A DNA stretch of 39,142 bases from Pezizomycotina sp. ARF18 (lineage: Eukaryota; Ascomycota): NCBI GenBank assembly GCA_002224055.1, contig AZLU01000034.1, positions 227,136-266,277 of the forward strand, given 5' to 3'. The notes under the pieces were generated by a model. That model saw only the letters and a list, made by a program, of their open reading frames with translations. It did no database searches and had not been told where the DNA came from. The translations under genes were made by a program, and so were the position numbers. This document shows positions 19,746-31,194 of this stretch, one piece after another (the first letter of the stretch is position 1; the number at the start of each line of letters is the position of its first letter).

Positions 19746-19945
19746 CCACGCGTGCCTACGGGCTACACGACGATCTACGATGTTTCTAATCAGGCTTGCA
19801 AAAGGCGTTATAACAGGATTTCGGTAGTCTTAGAACACTACTGGCCTCTTGTAACCCAGCTAGTTATCGTCATGTCTTTACTTTACCTCACGGGATGCAC
19901 TTATTTGTATCTTACTGGCGCATCAGAAATGGAAAGCTAAGGGAG

Positions 19946-21027
19946 TGCGGGGAGGCTCATATCAAAGAACTGTTACTTGGATTTTTGAGATTCGATTTTG
20001 AAATACGTTAACTTCTCATCGATCTCAGGTTGACAAACATTGTCTATATTACCGTCCGTCTCCAACCGGAGACTAATCGTGATCAACCAATAGTGTTTAC
20101 AAACCTTAACTATGATTTGTGATCAAAAGAATGAACACCCAAACCTATAGCCGAACATACGAGCCCTTCGCGCCTTGGATATTCTTAGGTCACTACTTTC
20201 GCCAAGCCAGGCACGCACCCGCTGCAATAGATTCGAGTGAGAAACGTTGATGGAGAATGGCGTGGCCTCCCGAGTTTTCCAACCCAGGAGCAATGCAAAT
20301 AGGCCACCTACATGCACCAAACCCACGTAAAATCTTGGTGTTCAAATTTGCGGCTTTATATGGTCTCTCGAGGGAGAAGAGAGTTCATTGCTATGAACCA
20401 CTGGCAATATCTGAATCAGGTTAATAATAAACTTTCCTTCCGACCAAGTTTTACCTTGACGCAAATATTTCGTTATTTTGAATACCGTTTCTTAGAAATC
20501 AGACTAGCAGTTGAGGCGAAATTTTCACTCAATATTTCGTAAATTTCGAATGTGTCGAAGTCGCGTGTAGTAAAGTCGGCGTCTGTAGCTGTGTAACAAG
20601 GCATCAGCCATAGAAAAACACCAAAGCCCCCGGCCCGCTTGGGCTCTTTCTCCTAGCTGATAGGCATTCAAAGGCGGCAGCTTTAAAACCGAAATTGAGA
20701 AGTCGGTTGTGGTTGGGGCGGTGGTCATACTCTCACGGGGGAGGATTCGGATGATTCCGGAGGACTTTCGTCCCAAGTGCGGATTCGTTAATGTGGTGTG
20801 CACCTGCTGAATTACCCTGAAGTTCAAACCGGATCTTCACAGCTCAGCCATCACCACGTTCATGACTCTTCTCGAATCTTTGGCCGTTTTTCATGTTCGC
20901 GGTATCTCATGTCTTGACTTCAATCATGTTTATAAAACACCTGGGGTTCCACGGAAATATTCACCCAAGTCCTGTATCTAATTCCTCATCAATCATCACA
21001 TCCTCTAAACACTCTAAGCAATCAGTC
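19946..21027. other. Intergenic, 1.1 kb, no supported gene
   Basis: No frame with recognisable features or paired splice sites on either strand. The last 100 bases are CT-rich and probably the leader of the next plus-strand gene. Confidence 0.5.
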
Positions 21028-21444
21028 ATGCTTGTATCACGATTGTTCTCCAACCTTACACCTGCATTTACGCGGGCGCTCACTTTAGCCTCTTTCGTTG
21101 GTCTGCGGACCGGCGCTGCGACAACATTCAAACCAGCCTTAAACTATCATTCCAGCCACCACGAACGCTTCTCAGCGGATGCTTCTCAGTACGACTAGGC
21201 GATCGTATAACAATCAAGCCCCGAATTCTAAAAGCCAGTCTCCCTCGCCTCAGAACAACGATCCAATCACCCTTTCCCGAAAGCGAGTTGGTCAAGCCTC
21301 GGTATGACCCCGGCCGTCAAATTTGTGGTGTACACATGTATCGCAATCTTTGGCACCATGGAAACCTACTTCTACTGTAGAGTAATATACGAGAAATACC
21401 TCAAATCCGATGCCCCAGAGGAGGGCAAGCCTGAAGGAGCTTGA
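21028..21444 (+). CDS. Small membrane protein, likely mitochondrial
   Basis: The N terminus MLVSRLFSNLTPAFTRALTL is basic, amphipathic and without acidic residues, like a mitochondrial presequence. A hydrophilic middle follows after a one-base shift near 21195 (SPSPQNNDPITLSRKRVG). A second shift near 21303 leads to one transmembrane helix (KFVVYTCIAIFGTMETYFYC) and a short acidic tail (SDAPEEGKPEGA), stopping at 21444. About 135 residues. The layout of presequence, single helix and short tail fits inner-membrane accessory proteins, but I do not recognise the exact family. Confidence 0.55.
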
Positions 21445-21787
21445 GGGCTCGATCGCCCCTTCCGATCACTCATTCTCCCCCGAGCATGCTATCGCAACCA
21501 TGATACCCATAACACAGCCTCACACACCGAACGTAACCCTGTAACATGTACTGTATATAACTAGTGTACTGTAATCCCTGTATATTCTTGTATGTAATAC
21601 ATTATCTCCCCGTTTGTAAAATATGTATAAAGTCATGTTACCCATAACATCTGCTGTAAAATAACTATAAACGTATTGTAACTGTCTAGCATTCCAGCCA
21701 AACACCTAATCACTCCAATTCTTCTGTTCCAAAAAATCTGCCGAAACATACGCCCATTCAGCGATTACAAAGTCACTCATTCGACTT
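21445..21787. other. Intergenic between convergent genes
   Basis: AT-rich 3' flanks shared by the plus-strand small membrane protein gene and the minus-strand SAT4-type copy 1. No gene is seen. Confidence 0.6.
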
Positions 21788-23724
21788 CTAAGCAAAGGAA
21801 TTTCGCTCGCTAGCCTCATCCGGAGCCTCTCGACGTTCACTACCTTCCGATGGCTCTCCTACGAACGGCTCATGCGCAGTGCCACGCTCATTCATTGACT
21901 CCTTTCCACCTTCTTCAGCTGTACTGGCAGTCTTCTCTGAGCCATCGCGTCTAGATTCTCTCATAGCGTGGCACAGTCTTGATATATAACCTTGCAGCAG
22001 AGCTTTCCCGGCCGGTATGCATATGGCGGCCAGACCCAGTGCGTTCTCTAAGATCACTGGGATTTCGGATTTGCATTGAGAGTACGTCCAGTCGGCATCG
22101 GTAAGAAATACAACGACCACCACGGCGCGCCAGACTGCCGCAGCTATAGCCCTATTGCGGAATAAATTGATCTGTTAATCTTAAGCATCTCACGTGAGGC
22201 TAGGAAGTGAGCACATGCAAGGACAGACTTACAATCCACCAAAACTGAAAAGCATAGCCATTATCAACTTCTGCCGCATTTTAAGGCTGATTGCGTAGGC
22301 GACTCTCACGGGTAAAACCCTAGATCTCCCTCCAAAAACCGTGATTAGAAGTAAAACATAAGTTGCGGATAATATGAAGAGGATCAAGAATCAAAAATAG
22401 AAGAAATTTCATGAGACTGAGTAGCCAAATAAGGCAATCCATTTCTATCCCAATCCTGTTAATCGTTTTCTGGGGGCAAGGATATTCTTACATGAGGATA
22501 AAATCCGAGAGCAAGCCAAGACAGAATCCGCAGTCCAGAGCTTAGTACGTGGCAGACACTTCGCGTTCAGAGGATCCTTCCAAAAAGCAACCGGCTGGCA
22601 TTGAAAAATTACCGTGAAGTATCCCGTAACTGAGGTAACGGAAACGAAAACCACCGCGATGCGAATATTCCGGTGAAAGTTCTTCAGCGTCCGGAGACGG
22701 CGCCTCGAGGGAATAGGCTCCAATAGAAGCAGATGATAGCTATCTTAACGCAGATGCTACCGAATATGAAACCCAATTCGTAGAAGTAGGTGCGCTGTGA
22801 TTTGAATCACTCCATGTCAGAATTCTCCAAGATTTCTTTATGCTACCACGACTCAACATCTCCGAAGAGATAGCCTCGCTGGCGTCATACCATTAGAGCT
22901 GTTTTATATGCTTCCCAACTTATAGTCCACACATGTCGGCAAGTCAAGTCTAAATCCAATTTATTAGTTCGATATGTCCTTCCTTGTAGCGGCCAGTGCT
23001 TCTGACTTGACAGTTCTTCCACAACAGCGGGCCAGTGAAAGTAAAGACCTAGACTTACAATTTTCCCCTCTGGCATTCTCATGTTCATAGACTTTAAGTT
23101 AGCTTGTAGAATCGCTCGGTACTACCTTGGCGAGGTTGCACTTGCAGTGCCCTAAGGCAAGCTCACCATTAAGAGCGCTGGGGTATCGTACCTGAAGGTA
23201 TATGTGTAAATGTATCCACTAAAAAGACTATAATCTAATGATATATTAAACATTCAGTACGACATTTTCAAGGCATTGGATTACAAGGACTCTTAATGAA
23301 TCGAATCGACCTACCGCTGCTAGCACTAGCGAAAAATCATCCCACCCAAACCGTCCCTTGCGAGTCTTCTTGGACACAAGGCTCGCGACGACCAGTAGGC
23401 CGACTATACCCACGATTACGAAGTTTACTGTTAGGTTATGGGAACTCCATACCCTCGACGCGTCCGCATGAGGAATTTCGAGGGCTGCTTCCGGGCTCAA
23501 TACGTCTTTGAGGATCGCAAGCAGCAAAAAGGGATCAGGGTCCCCTGTGTATCCACTGCGCGTTATCGTCGTCCTCATAGTGGATATCGTTGTGGAGTTA
23601 GACGGCATCGACAAAGCTTGTTTACGGCCGCCGTCATGTTACCATCTGGGAGATCCGCAAGAGAAAGCGCAAGAATCCTAGATTCAATAGATTGTTCTTG
23701 TCGTTTTTTAGTTAACCGATCCAT
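21788..23724 (-). CDS. SAT4-type fungal rhodopsin-like membrane protein, copy 1
   Basis: Multi-exon member of the fungal integral membrane family with a seven-helix rhodopsin-like domain (SAT4/PTH11-type). N terminus from 23724 (MDRLTKKRQEQSIES), then PDPFLLLAILKDVLSPEAAL. First helix: LTVNFVIVGIVGLLVVASL, then GRFGWDDFSLVLAA at a GTAGGT donor (23314). Later exons carry RHVWTISWEAYKTALM (donor at 22890), YELGFIFGSICVKIAIICFY, the family Cys motif FQCQPVAFWKDPLNAKC, and VRVAYAISLKMRQKLIMAM. The last exon has DADWTYSQCKSEIPVILENA, then GLAAICIPAGKALLQG, and a long charged Ser/Glu tail to 21788. Frame breaks occur near 23630 and 22680. These proteins are receptors or sensors of unknown ligand; no CFEM domain is present. 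It heads a three-gene tandem array. Confidence 0.75.
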
Positions 23725-24914
23725 GTCTGCGAAGTATGAAAATTGCGAAATAATATAAATGGATTCAGTTGAAGTCCTTAGACCAGCGATTCGGTGTAAC
23801 AATTTTTATAGATTTATCAGAAGCGCTCGTCTTTCAATATTGCAATCCTGGTTTCCTCTATAATTCCGGGTGGGAGTCCGGCAGCGTCGGGAATCTTCAC
23901 ACCCTCAAACTTGTCTCACCTGGATGTGGTTTCTCCACTTTCGAGCGTTAGGTGCCTTACTATAAATCTCCGAGAACTCTTCGAACCTGTGCCTGTATTT
24001 ATGGCAAGACCAAGCGTACAGGCGCCATGGGATTCGATACGAATCGAACATCAGAAGATATTTCCGGGTCTGTACTTCGATATAGCCTGGGGCGGGAATC
24101 TCAATGGTTACTATAACATCTTCCTCGCGCTCACCGCATCTGCCTTTTCTCCCTCAACCGGGAATTCACCTCCGCGTGGGGAAACCCCACCCAAGATTAC
24201 CAGGTTAGGTAGCCTATCTCGCCGAAATGTGTGACTTGACAAATCCAAGCGAGTTGATCATACGCCTCAGTGCTATTTGTAGTCGATTCCAGACTCTAAA
24301 ACTCAGTACGGTGGTGGATCTTGTAACGCAAGAAGATAATACGAGCAAAGCTTATAACAAAAACTCAGTACGGTGGCGGATCTTGTAACACAAGAAGATA
24401 ATACGAGCAAAGCTTATAACATGTCCTGTACTCCCAAATGCGCAGAGAAACTTCGGCGCAATTATCAACTAAGGGTTTGAGATCCGAGCCGGCAAGTGAC
24501 CTCCCGAAACCCCCGAAACGAACAAAATCGCTACCATCATATTTACGTTGCCAATCACAAAGCGTTGTCCATCTGATTGGTTTGGCATTTTTTTCCAAGT
24601 CCAAGTAGTCAAGCATTCTGTGAAATTATTTACACTGCCGCTACTACGCGGCTTGGCTGCTCATCGTGAAAGAAGAATTCATCTTCAAACCACAGTCCGA
24701 GCAGTTACACGATTTGCGCTGTCCTCCAATCGCGATATGGCATCTAGATGCTTGCCATTCAACTTACTCGCGCCTGGAGTATCAGCAAAGGCATTTATTG
24801 CCTGATCTGACATATTGTGCTCTTGTACATCGACAAGTCAACAACTACCGACGTCCGTGCGATGATCCCGGATGAGTCAATCTCTTCGACTTCCGAGAAT
24901 ATTTGAGTAGGTGC
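23725..24914. other. Spacer between SAT4 copies 1 and 2
   Basis: Contains a 62-bp direct tandem duplication (24297-24421). Two frames are mildly protein-like: plus 23911-24234 and minus 24616-24365 (MLDYLDLEKNAKPIRW). The latter could be part of a C-terminal tail of copy 2 but has no clear splice link. I do not call either a gene. Confidence 0.4.
24297..24421. repeat. 62-bp tandem duplication
   Basis: Two adjacent copies beginning at AAACTCAGTACGGTGG, offset by 62 bases. They differ by about two transitions (T/C and G/A) plus one A. Confidence 0.85.
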
Positions 24915-26449
24915 TCACCGAGCGCTTTCAGAAGGAACGCAGATTGCTACAATGGTCAACGTAATCTCTAGGACTGATGGCCAGGAACTATAGCACACCG
25001 AGTGCGGCCAATCGCGTCCCCCAGGAAGCGAGCCGTAGTTACTACGCGATATAGGCATACGACGCACGCTCTAAAACGTTATCACATTAGCAAGCTGTGG
25101 CCTAACAAGCTATTGGACGGCTCGAGAAATTTCTTCAACGACTTACATTGCCCCAAGCCCAAATAACGCGGTTACCATCCACTTCTGCCTCTTCGTGAGC
25201 TGAAGTTTCCAAGCAACTCTTATCGGCAAACACCTAACATCGGTTTCGTCGTTAAGATATTCATATATCCTAGGAATCATGGAAGCAGCTCTCCAGGCGC
25301 GCGAACTTACAAGCATATAATGCTCACCAACGCCACCAGCACAGACGTTGGTGTCCAGATTAATAGGCGAGGTAGACACTTCGCTTCTAATGGGTTCTCC
25401 CAAAACGCTATCGGCTTACATTGAAATATTGCAGTCATCAAATTGAGCAATCCGATAACAATGATAAAACCGAGCAAAAACAGGATATTTCGATGGAAGT
25501 GGTGATATTGGTGCTTCGAGGGACTATATTCCAGTAAAAGCTCATGATAGCCAACTTGCGCTCAAGTTGGCGAAAGCATATACGACTTCAGAAATCCATA
25601 ACACCTAAACAATTGTTAAAGGCGCGTTAGTTTATCCCTTAGTTTCTTGGACGATCAAAGGCATCCGAAAGCAAGAGAACGTCACGAGTAATCGGATGGG
25701 CTTTGTTTACCAGTGCCTCTCGTTTATAGTCGTTCCAGCTCGAGCGCCAGACGTGCTCGCAAATTTGATCTAGAAGGACAAGTCAGCAGAGTAATACCTG
25801 AAACATTCTCTTTACAACCCTTTTTGGGCTAACTTACTTCGTTGACTAATTACTGAGATGGATGGCCGAGCAAGGATTGTTAATCAACCTCAACCGCTCT
25901 ACCGGAAAGCTTACAATAGTTTGCAACTCTGCTTACCTTCGCTTCCAACCATCAGAGTCAAGATATATACCGTGTTGAAGACCTATACGATTAATATTGT
26001 GTTAAGAAATCGAGCAAAAATTGTAACTAGGTTTTCGAAGGCTGAGGGCTCATACACTAGCAATGATTAAAGAAATAGCCTCCCAATCAAGCTTGCGCTT
26101 ACGGTTGTCCAATACTTCGAGAAAAGTCTTAGAATAACCAATATTGTCGTGATAGTGATTATCAATGGCATTAATATGTTTCTCTGTTTTCCGACGATAT
26201 TTCCATGAATACAAGAGTCAGGTTGTGAATTTTCCCACTGTAGAAGCTTTTGTAGCTCAACAAGCAGAGGTGCTGGATCCGGAGTATCTAGCTTTTGAGA
26301 AAGAATTCCATATACTGAAGAGTTCGGCGTAGCGAAACTAAGTCATCCACGACCGATATCATATTTAAGTCCGGATGGTCAGATATCGACATAGCGAGAA
26401 CACCAAGATTCAATAGACTGTTTCTTGTTCCGGAATCGAAAGCGCCCAT
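24915..26449 (-). CDS. SAT4-type membrane protein, copy 2, possibly decayed
   Basis: The start at 26449 reads MGAFDSGTRNSLLNLGV, then LAMSISDHPDLNMISVV, aligning with the N termini of copies 1 and 3. After a frameshift near 26295: TPDPAPLLVELQKLL, helix 1 ILMPLIITITTILVILRLF, another shift, and KLDWEAISLIIAS at a GTATGA donor. The exon with EHVWRSSWNDYKREAL (about 25750-25705) matches RHVWTISWEAYKTAL of copy 1. Then KLAIMSFYWNIVPR, FLLGFIIVIGLLNLMTAIF, CKPIAFWENPLEAKC, RVAWKLQLTKRQKW with a GTAAGT donor near 25145, and an exon with CLYRVVTTARFLGD and LEITLTIVAICVPSE. The stop near 24915 is early and the long charged tail of copy 1 is not evident. More breaks than in copy 1 suggest either assembly errors or real decay; I cannot separate these. 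Confidence 0.65.
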
Positions 26450-29400
26450 CTCGCCAGTAGCAGTCGGTCTGGGTATATATATGATTATTGTTGAGTGTAT
26501 CGTAGGGTCATGCGACGATCAAGGATGTATTTATTCCTGGATATCAGTAGTAGTATGCTATGGCATTAGAACATGGATATTTGATGTCTTATAGGCGGAA
26601 ATAAACATAAAAAAGGAACGAAGAAAACACCCAATTTCCCCCACGCTGAATTCACGAATATGGATATGAGGGTTTTTATAATTTAGAAGACGGAAGCACG
26701 TATGCCACTCACATAATACCCAGGAGAGACATTCAACTTGCAGAATCGGGCACAGGGCCTCACTGGTGTTGGTGCTGGCTTAACACTATTCTTTATATAC
26801 TCCGACCTTTCTGCGTCTAGGGTACATAAGGCCTGAACTGCACACGGATAAAATAAGAACGGCGATAACCGCCGGAAGTAAACAAAATGGAAAGTTAAGT
26901 GTGGGTCTCGGGAATTGATTGATATGTTACTCAAACGAACACAAACAATTTTTTCACGATAAATTACTCTCGCTGATTAGCGAACGGAAATTTTAATTAT
27001 TATTATTATTAATCAAATTTTTATATCCGTGAGCTTTAAAAATCGTGAATAACTCGAGGAGTTTTAACACTATAGAATTGATTTATACATACATGAAAAT
27101 ATCTGGCTCGTTATTTAAACGACTTTCGTATATAAAACCTTTTGTATATTATAAGTATTCGTTAAGTAATTTACGTTTAAATTAAGTTTATATAAAGAAA
27201 TTAATAATTATAAGTAGAAATTTTCAACTCATAATTAATTATTAAACAAAATTTTCATCTTATAATCAATACTGAGCAAAACTTTTAAAAACGAGATATT
27301 GATAATTTATAGACAAAAAAATGCTCGGCTCATTATTTGAAACAATTTCAATCATATGAAAAACTTTATTATAAGTTTAATGTTTATTTAATTATTCGCA
27401 ATATTTATTAAAACTATATAAAATAATAAAAATCTCCGTCTATCAGGCGTAATTCGCTATCGTAAAAAAGGGGGTATAACCTCCATTAAGCTAATAGAAC
27501 GCTATAGCCTATTAAGTAGCGTGAGGAGCGTTACTTCTTTATATTATATATTATTGTGGGGAAATCGGCAAGTCTCCACAATTAACTTTATATTTTGTCC
27601 ACTTTTCGTCCTTAATACGGTGATAAATTAGCAAAACCTGGGAAAAAAAGCAAAACTGTGATTGTTCTAAATCTCCTGTTATAAATCCTTTCGTCCCCTA
27701 CGGATATAATTTAATAATCCTTTGAGCTATTGCGCCAACTAAGCGCACGGCCAGTTAAATCCTGGAAATCAGATTATTTTTGCTCAATCGTGGTGGTTCT
27801 CTAACCATTCCCCTTCTCCAACTCTCGCTATCCTCTCCTTTTTGAGTGAGCTTTCCATCGGGAACCGCATCATTGATTCATCATTAAGAAGTTCTATTCC
27901 AGGAATCCGTCCTAGATACTTGATCCATGTTTCAATTTAGCCATTACGGCGAAAATCCGATTGCAGGTTAATTCAGCTAAACGAAACCTAAAGGCAAAGA
28001 TATGAGTACTAGCAACTCTCTGACCCTACAACTGAGTTTTGAGAGGCTATATACTAATCATCTACCTTAACGTGCAGAATTACTTCTAGACTATTTCTGT
28101 GTCTCAAAAAGGAGAAACGTCTCCATGTTTCGCTTCAACCTTACCGTTCCATTCAAAAAAACCGGTTCATTTTCTACCGGTCCCTTAGCGCCGCATCCGG
28201 CTCGTCGCGACGGACTTTCGGGAAGAAGAAGTCCCTACAACTCGGGAATATCGACTGAATTTGCTCCGCGGAAAGGACAAATGCTAAGCCAAAATTGCAC
28301 AAACCAGGGGCCTTATAAATCGAGGCGTTCAAGCGTGGCAAACGCCTATTCTCTTGAGGCAAACACAGTCCGCAGTCGTTACGCCAACAGATTCCATTTA
28401 GGACTCGTTCATTGACGTCCCCGTAGAATACTAGACCCAATACGCCTGCCAGACCGCGAGTTCACGCGTACAACGGAAAGACAAGTTTCCGTATTCTCGT
28501 TTGGATAAAGTTCGCTTCGGATTTCCCATGTTTCAGGAATTTTCGCCTCATATATCTCCCCCACGTTTGCCTTGCCGCGGCGAGAAACAAAATGTGGGGG
28601 GAAACATTTTTCGCCTCGGCTGAAGATGTACGTAGCCAACCCTGTCATCGCTGTCACATATGGATAACTTATCTCAGGCTGACCAATGCTGAATCGTTGT
28701 TAATTAATTACCGTTGACTGGAAGTACATGAGCTAATTAACTGGTTGTTTCGTGGAACAGTGCTCGAGCGCCGTCCGGGTGCCGCAAGCGATTCCAGGGG
28801 AGGGACAGGCCTGGAACAATATTCAAATTCATGGAGATCGTGCAGAAGTTCACCATATAATTGAACTGTGACCCAATTACGATTCTCCGCTCCTCTTGAT
28901 ATATTTAAGAGAGTATCTTAGACAATGCCGCGGGCGGATAGAAAAATCTAATCTTGCCTGTTTTGCCCGAAGGTATACAGTGCATGCTATAAAGCAAGCT
29001 ACGAAATATTGCTGCGGTTCCTAGATGTTCCGTAATTATTCTATACACATTTGATTCTCGCCTGAAGGATATAGTATTTCTATACAAGACATCACGTGCA
29101 GAAGTTCCTCGGAAGGTTCCCCGCCATTTCTCAATTACGCCATAAATTTCTAAAAGCCTGAAGCACAACTTACCTGTCAATTTGGTACAGTAGACCGAAC
29201 ATAGAGTTTTCAGAACCACACATCAGATAATCAGATGCTACAGACTGAGGTTGATGATAAATTGACTCAAAACCTCAGACGTTTAATCGTCAATCTTAAG
29301 ACACACCAAGTGCTAACGAGACTGTCGTAGGCTACGCTTGAATGCAGACTAGCGCTCGCTAAGAAGATCAAAATATAACGCAAACTTTTTATCGACTGTA

Positions 29401-29762
29401 CCAGAGTCTAGAATATAAGAGAGTGCGTTCTTTAAAGCTTAGGAGCGATATCAAGCTTAAATGCGACGAAAAATGATAATTTGGTTTCGAAGCTCTTTCG
29501 AAGCGCTGGCGCTATACCTACAATCGCAAAAAACCAATAAATAATAAACAAACAAATAAAAACCCAAAAGGACTTGCTTTAGCCAAACGAACTTTTATAG
29601 AAAGTTACTTTTGCCTACAGCCCTAAAACACAATCACCGGTGCAGGAATTTGCACTCCAATGATAATTTCTCCAATCCGTTCATTGCTGTTGTTATGTCC
29701 GCTAACCTCATCAATCTCGATCGCCGGGTTTGATCCTGTGTTGTGATTCAACTTAGCGATGC
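26450..29762. other. Gene-poor spacer between SAT4 copies 2 and 3
   Basis: 3.3 kb with no supported gene. It includes an extreme AT block (about 26930-27460). Open frames at 26683-26934, 28125-28657 (both strands) and 28905-29219 lack starts, splice signals and recognisable motifs. This could be a decayed repeat region, perhaps altered by RIP, but I see no transposase or reverse-transcriptase motif. Confidence 0.5.
26930..27460. repeat. Extremely AT-rich block, probable relict repeat
   Basis: A/T bases clearly dominate. A motif GGCTCGTTATTTAAACGA near 27106 recurs in altered form near 27324 as GGCTCATTATTTGAAACAA. Short phrases around GCAAAACTTTTAAAAACGAG suggest repeated units. The pattern suits a degenerate, possibly RIP-mutated element. 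Confidence 0.6.
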
Positions 29763-31194
29763 TCAGCTTCTTGAACACCTTGAGGATCTATTTTTGGTGG
29801 CAAGGATGCGCAGTGAAGGTATACAAGCCGCTGTGGTAGCCAGAGTCGGTTCAAGGACGTCAGCGGTGCCGCGTAGCACTGGGAGAATGTCCAAGCGACA
29901 TCACCGAGGAATCTTGACGTGTAAACTGTGCGGAATACGCCTGCGAAGCATGCACTAACATAGACAACACGTTAGCAATTTCGATTGCTTCGGAAGAGTA
30001 CCTGAGATTAGTTAACTCACGATATGCCCAAGCAAAACATCCCAGTTACGGTGAGCTTCTTCTTTCACACTGAGTTGAAGTTTCCAAGCGACGCGTATCG
30101 GTAGCGAGAGGATAAGTATGTCCGATACGATCGTCGCTGTAGACGCGATAGCCCATATCTGCGATCGGGGAAGACACCTCGCGTTCATAGGATCTTTCCA
30201 GTATGCCGTAGGCATACATTGAAACACGATGGTGAACACGATGACAATGTTCGTGGTGCAACAATCGTAAACGCCACAGGATACTCTTGTGGAAGAGGCG
30301 GGGCGGTGATCTCTTCATCGCTTGCTCCCGCGGCATGAGGTTCCAGTAAAACGCCATTATCGCGAGGCGGGTGACCTAATTCGTGAATACGTAAATTAGC
30401 TCTATATGGTTTAAGTATAAAAGGATAAGATAACTTCATATATATATATATATATTTCCAGATTAAACTGAAAGGTACGAAATCATACTTTGAGATTGTC
30501 CTTGTATTGGTTTCCATGTTATTGTCCAAACTCGCTTGCATGCCTTGTTTAATCCAAGAAAAAGAATATAGTATCATTCTATATGCTCCAGCTTCCCGTA
30601 ATCAATAATAATGGTATATCATACGTTTTTCAGTTCCATTCGCGACCGCTGTCGCATAAAACATGGCCAGGGCCTACTCAGACACTTCCATAATCAGCAC
30701 TAGTCATCTTGAAGGTTTCAAAATGAAAACTCATTACCAAACCTGTTCCCTCACTAGGGATTGTATTGTTCAACTCACCATAGCAAAGCCAAGGCCCAGT
30801 CGTCCCAGTGAATTCTTTTCACAGCAAACCGTTTAATCAACAATCGCACGATAACTAATACAGCCGCTAAGCTGACGATAGACCACGTGAGGTCTCGAAT
30901 CGCCCGTTGGAAATGTCTATCATGTCCCTGTTCCTAAGACAAGCGATTCCGTATGAAGCACCGAATTTAGTTGCGCAAGGTATGCTTCTATCTGTGATCC
31001 CGAACAGGCTATGCAAGTCTGCCCTGCACATAGGTGACTAGGGTGTCATTGTGCGGTTTCTCCAGCGCTAGAGGAACGACATCTCTCATGCATTTATCCG
31101 GTTCTCCGCTTGCATCCATGATTGACATACCGAGCTTCAGGAGGCGGTTCCTGAACTCCTCACTGAAGTTCCAGTGATGCTGCACTTCGTCCAT
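29763..31194 (-). CDS. SAT4-type membrane protein, copy 3
   Basis: The start at 31194 gives MDEVQHHWNFSEEFRNRLLK, where FRNRLLKLG matches TRNSLLNLG of copy 2. Downstream: TWSIVSLAAVLVIVRLLIKR, then FAVKRIHWDDWALAL next to a GTGAGT donor near 30782. A central exon carries MAFYWNLMPREQA and, after shifts, FQCMPTAYWKDPMNARC, IWAIASTATIVSDILILSLP and RVAWKLQLSVKEEAHRNWD. The donor GTGAGT near 30020 leads, across a GCTAAC branch and GTTAG acceptor near 29957, to a final exon ACFAGVFRTVYTSRFLGDVA, WTFSQC, and after a further shift LEPTLATTAACIPSLRILAT, ending near 29763. Breaks occur near 30290, 30270 and 29870. The family, order and strand match copies 1 and 2, so the three arose by tandem duplication. 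Confidence 0.7.

Noticed and set aside
25855-25940. GGATGGCCGAGC, resembling the start of a tRNA-Ser or tRNA-Leu
   Set aside because: No T arm, no paired anticodon stem and no terminator follow; it lies within SAT4 copy 2.
26683-26934. Pro/Cys-containing minus frame loosely like a LysM-protein linker
   Set aside because: The LysM core is missing and no signal peptide or second exon is visible.
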